Assembly (NCBI RefSeq): GCF_008119785.1
Contig: NZ_VSFA01000008.1
Span: 1-64,000, forward strand
DNA length: 64,000 nt
Reading direction: 5' to 3'
Source of the DNA: Micromonospora sp. MP36
Lineage (GTDB): Bacteria; Actinomycetota; Actinomycetes; Mycobacteriales; Micromonosporaceae
Part shown: positions 16,143 to 24,662 of the stretch, one piece after another
Layout of the letters: each line of letters begins with the position of its first letter
Numbering within the stretch: the stretch's first letter is position 1
Notes under the pieces: model-generated
Seen by the model: the letters and a program-made list of their open reading frames with translations, nothing else
What the model was told of the DNA's origin: nothing
Database searches by the model: none
Position numbers and translations under genes: made by a program

Positions 16143-17161
16143 CCGACTCCGGGCCGATCACGGACAGCGGTCGGCGAAGCGGTGCGGCAGACAGTCCAGC
16201 CATCGGTCGGTAGCAGATCTACTGCCGCGACCTTGACGGTCCACTGTGCCGGTTTGATGAACTGCGCACATATGGATGAGAGCAGCTTCCCGCGGCGCCG
16301 GCGCCGATCCGGAGAAGCGGGCGAGGTTCGCGGCGTTGGCCGACAGCCCATGACTTGACCAGATAATGGCGGCCAATCGGGTGTACCTGACGGCTGCGGT
16401 ACCCGAGCCGTCCTGCCACCGAACGCGATTACTGGGAGCTGTCCTGCCTACGGGCGGCACCAGCCACCTGAGCACCCGTCCACCTGCTGAAATGACTGTC
16501 CCGCGCCGTGACCGTTTCTCGGTTTCTCGTCGGCGATCAGGTGGGAACGAACGGACAATGAACGGGGCCTGATCAATACTCCACCACAGTGGCGTCAAGA
16601 CTGGATGGCCGATCCGCGCGGGATTTGGGTTGACTCGACGAGTGGTCCCGGGGCGTACTGGATAGACGTCCCCGCACCGCCAGCTGGCGTGGTCGGCCAC
16701 AAAAGCGCGGGGCAGGCACTCCCAGCACGGGGTGCCTGCTCTTGATGCGCCGACGACGCCGGGAACGCCGAGAGATGGGAGGCCAATGTGAAGGATCGTC
16801 CGTCGGCGAGTTGAGCCGCCGCACCACTGTGGCGCTTGTCGAGCGCTGCCAGTGGCGAGAGTCCTGACCGTCGTGGCTCGGCTTGTCCGTCTGCCCTGTG
16901 TCCGTCTGTTGACCGCAGCCTGCTGTGCGGGTTGTGGCGACGTCTGCTGCCCTGGTGCCTGCCCCTGCGCGGGGTCTGGCGTGTTCGTTGACTCGACCAC
17001 AGTGACGCATATCAACCCCTGTGCGTACGAGGGTCCGCCCGGCCGGTGTCACCCGGCCGGGTCGCGCCTGCCTGAGACCTGCCCCTGAGCGGCGGGCGCG
17101 ACCTGGGCGGCACCCACATCGCCGTATCTCAAATCCCTACCAACGAAGCTGGAGCACGAAC
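16143..17161. other. Roughly 1 kb with no recognisable gene
   Basis: Open frames occur on both strands, the longest on the minus strand at 16158-17015, but their translations are rich in Arg, Ser and Pro and show no family features or credible start site. A hairpin with 8-bp arms (GCAGGCAC at 16712-16719, GTGCCTGC at 16732-16739) is followed on the minus strand by GCGCTTTTG and could be a weak terminator. The stretch precedes the mobile-element remnant and may be decayed element DNA. Confidence 0.45.
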
Positions 17162-17290
17162 ATGACCTCAACCCACATCAACCCAACCAAAACGGCGGAT
17201 GCTTTCCCGGTCCGCCTGCGCACGACGACGCAATCCAAGGCCTCACGCGAGGCACGTGTCGACAGGTGGTGGGCCCTTGGCGACACCTGA
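17162..17290 (+). CDS. Small hypothetical protein ahead of the DUF2637 gene
   Basis: A 42-residue frame starting MTSTHINPTK and ending WWALGDT, with a reasonable GGAG ribosome site seven bases before the ATG. It overlaps the start of the DUF2637 gene. Short genes of this kind are common in front of such genes in actinomycete integrative elements, but nothing else supports it. Confidence 0.4.
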   Translation: MTSTHINPTKTADAFPVRLRTTTQSKASREARVDRWWALGDT

Positions 17291-18638
17291 GCAGCGATCC
17301 CCTGACCCGCCCGCCGGGGGGCCGACAAGGCGGGAGCGGCTGGAAAACTGGATACAGGTGCTGATCATGCTGTTGATCGGCAGCGCTGCCGGCGCGGCCT
17401 CGTTCCGTCACGTCCATGACGTCGCGGCGGCACACGGCCAGCCGGGCCCGCTCGCCTGGGCCGACGCGGTAGTCCTGGAGTTGACCTCGATCGCCGCCGG
17501 TCTGGAACTGCGCCGAAACCGGCGACTCGGCAAAAGCGTCGCCTTCCCCGCGATCGTACTGACAGTCGCGGTGTTCCTGTCCCTCGCCGCCCAGGTCGTG
17601 GAGGCGGAAGCGTCCGTCATCGGCTGGGTTGCCGCCGCGCTGCCGGCGCTCGGCTTCCTGACGATGGTGAAGATCGCTCTCGGCCGCGCCGATCCCGCCC
17701 CACCCGACCGCACTGCCCGCATGCGGGCCGAGCCAGGACCGGCGCTGATCGTTGACGCCGCGGTCCCGGACCGCCGCGAGCCGGTCCCCGGACCGCGGCC
17801 GCCGGTCCCCGCCAACACCACCGCGGTCCGGGACCGCACCACCGCGGTCCGGGACCGCACCACCGCGGTCCGGGACCGCACCACCGCGGTCCCCGCTCTG
17901 GCGGACCAGGAACCGGCGGTCCCGGACCGGCCCGACAGCGCTACGCCGGTCCGGGACCGCGGTCCGGAGATTGCCGCGCTGGTCCCGGCCGCGCGGACCG
18001 CCGCCCGTGCCCTCTCCGCCGAGGGGACGCTGCTGTCCCGCAAGGAACTCGCGGACAGCTACGCGCCGACGGGCACCAGTTGTCCAACGCCCCCGCCTCA
18101 GCGCTCGTGCGCGTCCTGCGCGCTGAGACCACCCCACCCACGCCGGATTCGTCACATGAGGCCGCCTGACGAACCATCACCTGCGACTCCTGTCAGACCA
18201 CGCCGTCCCCGGGCAGCGCGTGTCTGTCAGGAAGCCCGCCGTCTGTCAGGAAGCCGGCCGTCTGTCAGAACCTGGCCCGACCTGTCAGAACGCACACGCG
18301 GCCCGCCCGCCATGACGGGGCGGCCAGTGCACGCACCACCCGACCATCCACCTGATCAAGGAGCAACAAGCATGCTGATCCAGTTCATCGAGCCCAACCT
18401 GTCCCGCCCGCGTTGTCACCGGCCCGCATCACACGTCCTTTCACACCACGGTTACGGTGTGGCTGGCCGTGTGGGCGTCGGTGTAGATCTCCGTTTCACT
18501 GTCCGTCTTGATGCTGACCCCCGAACCGACCCCCTGACCCCCCTGACAGCCCAGGTCAGGCCCGCTTTTACCGGCCCGGATCGGTTCCAGACACACCCCA
18601 TGTGTTGGGTGTCCCCCCGAGGGGCCGCCCATGCGTAA
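17277..18638 (+). CDS. DUF2637 membrane protein, C-terminus frameshifted
   Basis: The N-terminal half matches DUF2637 proteins of actinomycete plasmids and integrative elements: a basic start, a first hydrophobic helix WIQVLIMLLIGSAAGAASF, then LAWADAVVLELTSIAAGLEL and two more hydrophobic helices to about residue 140. Residues 165-235 form a proline-rich linker with repeated VPDR/VRDR units. The expected C-terminal winged helix is out of frame: after LSRKELADS the other frame reads RADGHQLSNAPASALVRVL and would stop at 18169. A missing base near 18059-18060 explains this, so residues beyond about 261 as read (to 18638) are probably not native. The TTG at 17277 has AGGTGGTGG upstream; a GTG at 17256 is an alternative. 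Confidence 0.7.
   Translation: MATPEQRSPDPPAGGPTRRERLENWIQVLIMLLIGSAAGAASFRHVHDVAAAHGQPGPLAWADAVVLELTSIAAGLELRRNRRLGKSVAFPAIVLTVAVFLSLAAQVVEAEASVIGWVAAALPALGFLTMVKIALGRADPAPPDRTARMRAEPGPALIVDAAVPDRREPVPGPRPPVPANTTAVRDRTTAVRDRTTAVRDRTTAVPALADQEPAVPDRPDSATPVRDRGPEIAALVPAARTAARALSAEGTLLSRKELADSYAPTGTSCPTPPPQRSCASCALRPPHPRRIRHMRPPDEPSPATPVRPRRPRAARVCQEARRLSGSRPSVRTWPDLSERTRGPPAMTGRPVHAPPDHPPDQGATSMLIQFIEPNLSRPRCHRPASHVLSHHGYGVAGRVGVGVDLRFTVRLDADPRTDPLTPLTAQVRPAFTGPDRFQTHPMCWVSPRGAAHA
17817..17892 (+). repeat. Tandem 21-bp repeats inside the DUF2637 gene
   Basis: Three identical 21-bp units (17817-17837, 17838-17858, 17859-17879), each coding TTAVRDR, are followed by a 13-base partial unit. Looser VPDR/VRDR copies flank them. 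They are in frame, so they expand a charged linker. Confidence 0.9.
18190..18288 (+). repeat. Iteron-like CTGTCAG direct repeats
   Basis: CTGTCAG occurs at 18190, 18224, 18243, 18262 and 18282. The last four are spaced 19, 19 and 20 bp, and units two and three agree over about 18 of 19 bases (CTGTCAGGAAGCC.GCCGT). They lie between the native end of the DUF2637 frame (18169) and the replication-relaxation gene, a position suited to binding sites for an element-encoded regulator or replication protein. Confidence 0.75.
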
Positions 18639-19566
18639 ACCGCTGCCCGCTGCGGACCCCCTGCTGCGGCTGCAGGCCAGCATCACCGCCCGCGACGACC
18701 GCCTCCTCGGCTGGCTCTACGACCACGGCGTCCTCACCACCGACCAGATCGCCACCGCCCTGTTCCCATCCCTCGATTTCGCCCAACGCCGGCTACGCCG
18801 CCTCACCACCGTGCGGGCGGTAGACCGCTTCCGACCCAACAAGCCCGACGGCGGCTCCTACCCGTACCACTACGTCCTGGACCAACTCGGCTACCACCAC
18901 GTCCACGCCCAACGCGGACTCGGACCACCACGCCGGGACCAGGCCCGCCGCCGCAAACAGTCCTTGACCGCCCGGCCGGACCTGCCGCACCTACTCGGCG
19001 GCAACCAGGTCTTCATCGACCTTGCGACCCATGCCCGTATCCACCCCAACACGAGTCTGGACCGGTGGCAGCCCGCCTCCGCCTTCCACACCCCGGGGGT
19101 GTTCTACCGGGAGGGCGACAACCCGCAGATGATCGTCCGACCGGCAGGACTGCCCCGCCCCGACGGCGCCGGGGTGTGGACAGAGCACGGACGGTCCGTG
19201 CCGTTCTTCCTCGAGTACGACACCGGCCGCGAACGCCTCGACATCCTCACCGAGAAGATCGCCAAGTACGAGCGCCTGTACAGCATGAGCACCTGGGCAT
19301 GGCCGGTCCTGTTCCACCTACCCTCCGCCCGCCGGGAGCTGAACCTGCACCACCGCCTCGCTGCCGTCGATTTGGAGGCGATCATCGCCACCACCACGGT
19401 GGAGCTGCGCACGGCGACCGGCGCCAGCCCGGCCGAGCAGCTGTGGCAAATAGCCGGCCGCACGGCCGGTCGCCACCGGCTAATCGCTCTTCCTTACACC
19501 GACACCGACCACGACAACGAGTTCCCCACACTCGCCGTGCCGGATCCGGATGGGCGGGCGGCATGA
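18631..19566 (+). CDS. Replication-relaxation family protein
   Basis: A 311-residue protein matching the replication-relaxation family (PF13814) of actinomycete plasmids and integrative elements. It opens with a winged-helix-like part, RDDRLLGWLYDHGVLTTDQI followed by FAQRRLRRLTTVRAVDRF, and continues with HVLDQLGY-type, FFLEYDTGRERLDILTEKI and YERLYSM stretches, where E and D residues suggest a nuclease-like core. Family members are thought to act in plasmid replication or relaxation, but evidence is thin. It follows the DUF2637 gene directly. Confidence 0.88.
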   Translation: MRKPLPAADPLLRLQASITARDDRLLGWLYDHGVLTTDQIATALFPSLDFAQRRLRRLTTVRAVDRFRPNKPDGGSYPYHYVLDQLGYHHVHAQRGLGPPRRDQARRRKQSLTARPDLPHLLGGNQVFIDLATHARIHPNTSLDRWQPASAFHTPGVFYREGDNPQMIVRPAGLPRPDGAGVWTEHGRSVPFFLEYDTGRERLDILTEKIAKYERLYSMSTWAWPVLFHLPSARRELNLHHRLAAVDLEAIIATTTVELRTATGASPAEQLWQIAGRTAGRHRLIALPYTDTDHDNEFPTLAVPDPDGRAA

Positions 19567-20078
19567 TGGGCCGTACGAGCAGGTGGCCCGCTGCGCAACC
19601 TGTGGCCACACGCCACCGAATGCCCACCCGCCCAGCCATCCGGGCAGCGACCGTCGCCGCCGCACGACCCATCCCGTAGAGGACAGCGCGGAGAGGTCCT
19701 GCCATCAGGGCAGGCAGCAAACCTCGACGGCCTTCACAAACTGTCAGCGGCGGCCCTCTATGACAGAACGCCGCCCGTGCACTCGCCTAACCATTCGACG
19801 TGACAGATCCCGTGAGCGGCGGCCACGGAAGCCCACTCCGGGGACGACCGCCGCTGCGCACGCTCGTCCCCATTCCATCGATGAGCTGCCCGCGACCCGA
19901 CAGGTCGCGGGCAGCTCTGTCTCTGAGGAGGCGGCCTCGTGGCGTACGAGGTCCCGCTCGAGTGCCCGTTTGGCCCACCGCCTGGCGGGCCGCGGGCGTT
20001 CGCGAGGCAACACTGCCAGCGGCGAGCCCGGGTTTCGCCTGCCGTCGGTACGGCGGCTGGCCGACCAGGGGAGGGGCC
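19567..20078. other. Intergenic region after the replication-relaxation gene
   Basis: About 510 bases without a recognised gene. A 38-residue frame at 19563-19679 overlaps the upstream stop (ATGATG), and another frame contains a CATCGH motif, but neither is convincing. The perfect hairpin at 19884-19916 is the only clear element. No tRNA or attachment repeat is visible. Confidence 0.45.
19884..19916 (+). terminator. Perfect 14-bp hairpin
   Basis: AGCTGCCCGCGACC, loop CGACA, GGTCGCGGGCAGCT. A perfect GC-rich stem followed by CTGTCTCTG, typical of actinomycete terminators without a U-tract. It would end transcripts from the mobile-element remnant before the beta-propeller gene. Confidence 0.7.
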
Positions 20079-21434
20079 ATGCGGCGTCGTCAACTACTGG
20101 CGTCCGGGATGTTCGCGACGATCGGGCTCAGTGCCGGGGAACTGCTGTCCGCAGGGCCGGCTGCCGCCCAGACGGCCCCGGTGAAGAGTGTCGGCGTGCA
20201 GCTGCCGGTGAACGACCTGCGGGCCATCGAGCTTGACGAGCCGCGCGGGCGTCTCTACATCGCCCAGGGAATCGGTGCCGGCCTGCCGCTGGTGGTGACC
20301 GACCTCGACGGCCGACTACTGAATAAGGTCACGGCCGTCGCCGACATCTCCGACCTCGTCCTCAGCGACGACGGGCGCATCCTGTACGCGGCCCAGGGCT
20401 TCAACCGAATCATCGCGTTGGACGCCGCCACGCTTACTATGATCGCCAGCTACCCGGCACCCACCGGCGCCCGCGTGTACACCGTCGAACCGACCGGCGG
20501 CAAGATCGTCGGCGGGTTCATCAATGCCGGCATCGGCTCCGGCGGCCTGCTGGTCTGGTCCGCGCCCGGCACCCCGCCGGTGGTCTACACCGGCGGCCCC
20601 AACTACCACCCGATCATCGACGCCAGCCCCGGCGCGCCCGGGCTCCTCGTCGCCGGTGACACCGGGTATTCGCCGGTCACCACGTACCTCATCGACGTGT
20701 CCGGTGCCAGCCCGACCATCGTCGCCCGGCGGGACAACACTGGCAGCAACCTCATCGACTACGCCGTCAGCCCGGACGGCACCGAGGTGGTGGAAACGGT
20801 CGGCCACCCGTACGAGCACCACTCGTACCGGCTGCCGGACCTCGCCGACGCCACCGTGTATCCCAGCGGGGTCTATCCGCAGGACGCCGCCTGGTCCGGG
20901 GACGGCTCCACCGTCGCCATCGGCCGCTCCTCGACCGCCACCGGTGACGCCGATGTCTACCTCTACGGCAAGGGCAGCACCATCCCGACGTACGCCGTCG
21001 ACTTCCGCAGCGGGGACAACCTCTGGGAGGGCACGCTGCTGGTCAACCAGGCCGGCACCCGAGTCTGGGCGGTCACCTCAACCGACCCCTACCAGGAAAC
21101 TCAGCTGCTGCACTCTTTCGGGCCGGCGCACCCACCGACACCACCAGTCACCGACCTGGCCGTCACCGCCCAGGTCGGGACCGGCAAAGACAAGAGCACC
21201 GCGCAGCTCACCGTGACCTGGAGCTCGCCCATCGGCGACGACCACTACTGGTGGATCACCGCGTCGACCAACGGCGGGGCCGAGCGGGAGTTCTGGCGCG
21301 GCAAGCTGGACGCCAGCGGCAGATACACCCTCACCTACGCGCTGCCTCGCGGCACCACCACCTTCACCGTCCGGTACCGCGACTACTACCAGTTCTACCC
21401 GGACGGCTACGCAACCGCGACGCTGCAGCGATGA
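20079..21434 (+). CDS. Exported beta-propeller protein, YncE-like
   Basis: A 451-residue exported protein. MRRRQLLASGMFATIGLSAG looks like a Tat signal (R-R-x-Q-L-L) followed by a cleavage site after AAAQ. The mature protein has repeated blades such as LRAIELDEPRGRLYIAQG, ISDLVLSDDGRILYAAQGF and LIDYAVSPDGTEVVETVG, as in YncE/surface-layer propellers. The last 100 residues (TAQLTVTWSSPIGDDHYWW onwards) resemble a fibronectin-III-like beta domain. The ATG follows GAGGGG. It overlaps the next gene by four bases. Confidence 0.82.
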   Translation: MRRRQLLASGMFATIGLSAGELLSAGPAAAQTAPVKSVGVQLPVNDLRAIELDEPRGRLYIAQGIGAGLPLVVTDLDGRLLNKVTAVADISDLVLSDDGRILYAAQGFNRIIALDAATLTMIASYPAPTGARVYTVEPTGGKIVGGFINAGIGSGGLLVWSAPGTPPVVYTGGPNYHPIIDASPGAPGLLVAGDTGYSPVTTYLIDVSGASPTIVARRDNTGSNLIDYAVSPDGTEVVETVGHPYEHHSYRLPDLADATVYPSGVYPQDAAWSGDGSTVAIGRSSTATGDADVYLYGKGSTIPTYAVDFRSGDNLWEGTLLVNQAGTRVWAVTSTDPYQETQLLHSFGPAHPPTPPVTDLAVTAQVGTGKDKSTAQLTVTWSSPIGDDHYWWITASTNGGAEREFWRGKLDASGRYTLTYALPRGTTTFTVRYRDYYQFYPDGYATATLQR

Positions 21435-22246
21435 GCACTCCGTCCCGGCGGCGCCGTCCGCTCGTCCGGTGCGGCGTACTGGCGCTGCTGCTGATCGCCA
21501 CCGGTGTTGCCGCCTGCGCCCGACCCGGTGCTGCCGGCACCGTCTGGGCCACCCCGGCACCCACCGTCGCGGTGACGGCGCCCACCGGGGCGCCGACGAC
21601 GAGTGCCGCCGCTGTGGCGATCCCCACGCCGAGCAACCTGGCCACGAGCGCCTCCCCGACACCCAAACCGCGCACCACGGCGACAGCGTGGGCCGGCTCG
21701 GCCGCCGCTCCGCCGCCGGCCCCGGCCGCCAGGGCCACCCCCGCCCCAGAATTCCCCCGCGGCTACACCCTGCTGTCGCAGACCTGCACCCTCCAAGCCG
21801 GCCAGCAGGTGTACGTCTCGCGCAGCGGCAAGACGAAGGGAAACTTCCGCTTCTGCACACAACGGCTGCGCAAGAACGACAGCGGTGGCTACTACCTCAA
21901 CCCGTACGTCTTCGTCGAGCCCTTCTTCCTCGACGGCGGCCCATGGCTCCAGGACTCGCGTGAGCCGCTCAGCCTGACCATCACCTGTCGCGTCAGCCAC
22001 GCCGGCGAACAGGACTACTCCCTCACCGCCACCTCACCGAGCGGGAACGGGCCCGGGCACACCGCGTCCTGCGGCCGGCTGGTGCCGCACGCGGTCACCC
22101 CGACGACGGGCAGCGACGCCTACACGATCCGATTCACCGGATACACCTCGGGCGGACACTACGGAGTGCTCGCCTCAGACACCGAGGTGCACTTCCCGGG
22201 CGCCGGCAAGCCGACCCCGGAGCAGCGGGTGGCCGTACCCGGCTGA
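21431..22246 (+). CDS. Putative lipoprotein
   Basis: A 271-residue lipoprotein with signal peptide core CGVLALLLIATGVAAC, whose last cysteine is the likely lipidation site. A low-complexity Ala/Pro/Thr linker to about residue 110 leads to a domain with paired cysteines (SQTCTL, FRFCTQR, TITCRV, TASCGR). The domain is not recognised. Overlap with the propeller gene (ATGA) suggests that the two exported proteins work together at the cell surface. Confidence 0.75.
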   Translation: MSTPSRRRRPLVRCGVLALLLIATGVAACARPGAAGTVWATPAPTVAVTAPTGAPTTSAAAVAIPTPSNLATSASPTPKPRTTATAWAGSAAAPPPAPAARATPAPEFPRGYTLLSQTCTLQAGQQVYVSRSGKTKGNFRFCTQRLRKNDSGGYYLNPYVFVEPFFLDGGPWLQDSREPLSLTITCRVSHAGEQDYSLTATSPSGNGPGHTASCGRLVPHAVTPTTGSDAYTIRFTGYTSGGHYGVLASDTEVHFPGAGKPTPEQRVAVPG

Positions 22247-22299
22247 CGCGGAGGTACCACTACCGCGAGCTGTGAGGTGCGGGGATCAACCCGGGGCCA

Positions 22300-22317
22300 G
22301 GTCTGGGCTGCCAGACC
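22300..22317. terminator. Hairpin between convergent genes
   Basis: GGTCTGG, loop GCTG, CCAGACC gives a perfect 7-bp stem between the convergent ends of the lipoprotein gene (22246) and pxpC (22348). It could serve both strands. Confidence 0.5.
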
Positions 22318-22347
22318 GGCGCGGTTGTGCACGGCGGCGGCGCACGT

Positions 22348-23208
22348 TCAGGTGACACGCAGCCGCAACCTCTGCCCAGGCCTGGCCTGCGCCAGCAGAG
22401 GCAGGGATCTCGCGCGCACGATTCCGAGAACGGGGTAGCCCCCAGTTACGGGATGGTCGGCGAGGAAGATGACCGGCTGCCCGGACGGCGGGACCTGGAC
22501 GGTCCCGGCGACGTGCCCTTCGCTGGGGAGTTCGTCCTCGCGCGCTCGTTCGATCACGTTTCCCTGCAGCCGCATCCCGATCCGGTTTGTGTCGGGGCTG
22601 ACCCGATAGCTGTCCCTCAACGCGTCGAGGGCGTTGTCGGCGAACCACCCAGGCCGGCGGAGGGGTTGGATCTCGATCACTGGCTCCTGCGGAAGGGGAG
22701 CCAGCGGTACCAGATCGATCGGGGCTACCGGGCCTGCGGTCGCGTCGCCGATCGGCAAGATTTGGCCGGCCTGGAGCGGCGCTGGTCCGATTCCGGTGAG
22801 CGTGTCGGTCGAGCGGGAGCCCAGCACGGGGGGCACGGCTATCCCGCCCCGGACCGCCAGGTAACTGCGTAGGCCTGCGGCCGGGACGCCGATCTTCAGC
22901 TCGCCGCCTGCGGGGACGAAGACCGGACCGTACGGTGCGCAGGCCCGACCCGCCGAGACGACCGGGGCAGGGGCGCCGGTGACGGCCACCCAGCAGGAAC
23001 GGCTGAACCGTGCGACCAGGCCACCTAGGGTCACTTCCAGGGCGGCCACGTTCGGCGTGTTGCCGACCAGCCGGTTCGCGAGCTGGTAGGCGGGCCGGTC
23101 GCAGGCGCCGGACGGGCTCACCCCGAGCCGGGCGAGGCCGGGCCGCCCGTTGTCCTGGACGGTGGTCAACGGGCCGGGCCGGACGATCTCCAGAGTGCCG
23201 CCCGTCAT
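22348..23208 (-). CDS. pxpC: 5-oxoprolinase subunit C (biotin-dependent carboxyltransferase/KipA family)
   Basis: A 286-residue PxpC subunit of the ATP-dependent enzyme that opens 5-oxoproline to L-glutamate. It shows the family start LEIVRPGPLTTVQDNGRPG, then DRPAYQLANRLVGN and ALEVTLGG, and the C-terminal PVIFLADHPVTGGYPVLGIV. The ATG overlaps the pxpB stop by four bases. The subunit order A-B-C matches the known enzyme. The start is fixed by the overlap. Confidence 0.92.
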   Translation of the reverse strand: MTGGTLEIVRPGPLTTVQDNGRPGLARLGVSPSGACDRPAYQLANRLVGNTPNVAALEVTLGGLVARFSRSCWVAVTGAPAPVVSAGRACAPYGPVFVPAGGELKIGVPAAGLRSYLAVRGGIAVPPVLGSRSTDTLTGIGPAPLQAGQILPIGDATAGPVAPIDLVPLAPLPQEPVIEIQPLRRPGWFADNALDALRDSYRVSPDTNRIGMRLQGNVIERAREDELPSEGHVAGTVQVPPSGQPVIFLADHPVTGGYPVLGIVRARSLPLLAQARPGQRLRLRVT

Positions 23209-23822
23209 GGCGTCACGCGCCGGAAGCGTACGCGCATGCCGGGCTGGAGCAGGGCGGGCGGCTCCCGGTCCAGGTCCCACATCTCGAGGGTGGTGTGCCC
23301 GAGGAGGCGCCAGCCACCGGGGGACTCCCGTGGGTAGACGGCGGTGTACTCGCCGGCGATCGCGATCGACCCGGTGGGGACTCTGGTACGGGGCACGTCG
23401 CGTCGGGGCATGTGCAGGGCGGGATCCAGGCCGGTCAGGTAGGCGAATCCGGGGGCGAAGCCCACGAAGGCGACGACGTACTCCGTGGTTTCGTGGCGCC
23501 GAACGACCTCCTCCACGGACATGCCGAGGGTGGCCGCGACCTCGTCCAGGTCCGCGCCGTCGTAGCGGGCGGGCACCTCGACCAGGGCGCCGACCCCCCG
23601 GTCCACCGGAGGAATGCTCCTGCTCCGCAGCGTCGGTGCGGCCGCGGCGGCGGACTCCTCGTCATCCAAGACGACGAGCACGCTGGCCGCCGCGGACACC
23701 AGATCCACCATGCCCGCGGGGGGCTCGCGCCGGATGTCGTCGTACAGCGCCAGCGCTTCGTGGTGGTCGGCGACCTCGATGAGCAGGGCGCGTTCGCCGT
23801 ACGGCAGGACCCGCAGACTCAT
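23205..23822 (-). CDS. pxpB: 5-oxoprolinase subunit B (KipI family)
   Basis: A 205-residue PxpB/KipI-type subunit. Family marks are the start LRVLPYGERALLIEVAD, the central VEVPARYDGADLDEVA, YVVAFVGFAPGFAYLTGLD, and PTGSIAIAGEYTAVYPRESP with GGWRLLGHT. It overlaps both pxpA and pxpC by four bases, so the three subunits are made together. Confidence 0.93.
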   Translation of the reverse strand: MSLRVLPYGERALLIEVADHHEALALYDDIRREPPAGMVDLVSAAASVLVVLDDEESAAAAAPTLRSRSIPPVDRGVGALVEVPARYDGADLDEVAATLGMSVEEVVRRHETTEYVVAFVGFAPGFAYLTGLDPALHMPRRDVPRTRVPTGSIAIAGEYTAVYPRESPGGWRLLGHTTLEMWDLDREPPALLQPGMRVRFRRVTP

Positions 23823-24589
23823 GCGCGGGCCTCGATGGTCACGCCGGCGGCCACCAGGGCCTGGCGTACGGCACGGGCGATGGCGACGGCCTCCGGCGTG
23901 TCGCCGTGTACGCAGATCGACTGGGGGGCGACCTCGATGACGGTGTTGTCGTCGGCTTCGATGGTGCCCTCGACCACCATCCGCACGACGCGGGCGGCGA
24001 TGACGTCGGGGTCGTGGAGGACGGCGTGCGGCAGCCGGCGGGAGACCAGGGTGCCGTTGCTGGTGTAGGCGCGGTCGGCGAACGCCTCGGCCACCGGTTG
24101 GAGACCGGCGTCGGCTGCCTGGCGCAACCAGGCGGATCCCGGCAGCCCGTAGACCGAGAGCGCGGGCTCGACGGCCCGTACCGCCGCGACGACGGCGGCG
24201 GCCTGCTCTTCGTGGGTGACGATGGCGTTGTACAGGGCGCCGTGCGGCTTCACATAGCGGACCCGGGTGCCCTCGGCGCGGGCGATGCCGTCCAGGGCGG
24301 CGATCTGGTAAAGGACGTCGTTGGTCAGTTCCTCGGGGGCGACGTCGATGAAGCGCCGCCCGAAGCCGGCCAGGTCCCGGTAGCCGACCTGGGCGCCCAC
24401 GGAGACGCCGCGCCGGGCGGCCATGGCGCAGACCCGGCGCATGCTCGAGGCGTCGCCCGCGTGGTAGCCGCAGGCGACGTTGGCGCTGGTGACGATGTCG
24501 ATCAGCGAGGCGTCGTCGCCCATCGGCCAGATGCCGAACGCCTCGCCCAGGTCCGCGTTGAGGTCCACGGCTGGGGTCGTGCCGGTCAT
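23819..24589 (-). CDS. pxpA: 5-oxoprolinase subunit A (LamB/YcsF family)
   Basis: A 256-residue PxpA subunit. Conserved marks are VDLNADLGEAFGIW, SANVACGYHAGDASSM, GAQVGYRDLAGFGRR, VKPHGALYN and the C-terminal ICVHGDTPEAVAIARAV. I start at the ATG 24589, where the family begins; the frame is open further upstream but the extra residues are not family-like. It lies 73 bp after the GntR gene on the same strand. Confidence 0.93.
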   Translation of the reverse strand: MTGTTPAVDLNADLGEAFGIWPMGDDASLIDIVTSANVACGYHAGDASSMRRVCAMAARRGVSVGAQVGYRDLAGFGRRFIDVAPEELTNDVLYQIAALDGIARAEGTRVRYVKPHGALYNAIVTHEEQAAAVVAAVRAVEPALSVYGLPGSAWLRQAADAGLQPVAEAFADRAYTSNGTLVSRRLPHAVLHDPDVIAARVVRMVVEGTIEADDNTVIEVAPQSICVHGDTPEAVAIARAVRQALVAAGVTIEARA

Positions 24590-24662
24590 GCGCCGGGGCC
24601 CGCCGGTCGTGGTTGCCGTGACCGGGGGCCGGGGTGGGGGACCCTGGTGCGATGCGCCGCTG

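Noticed and set aside
16158..17015. A 285-residue minus-strand frame as a gene
   Set aside because: Low-complexity Arg/Ser/Pro translation, no ribosome site and no recognisable fold; treated as non-coding or decayed.
17817..18288. Repeats as a CRISPR array
   Set aside because: The 21-bp units are in frame with no spacers, and the CTGTCAG repeats are too short and too close for CRISPR. No cas genes are present.
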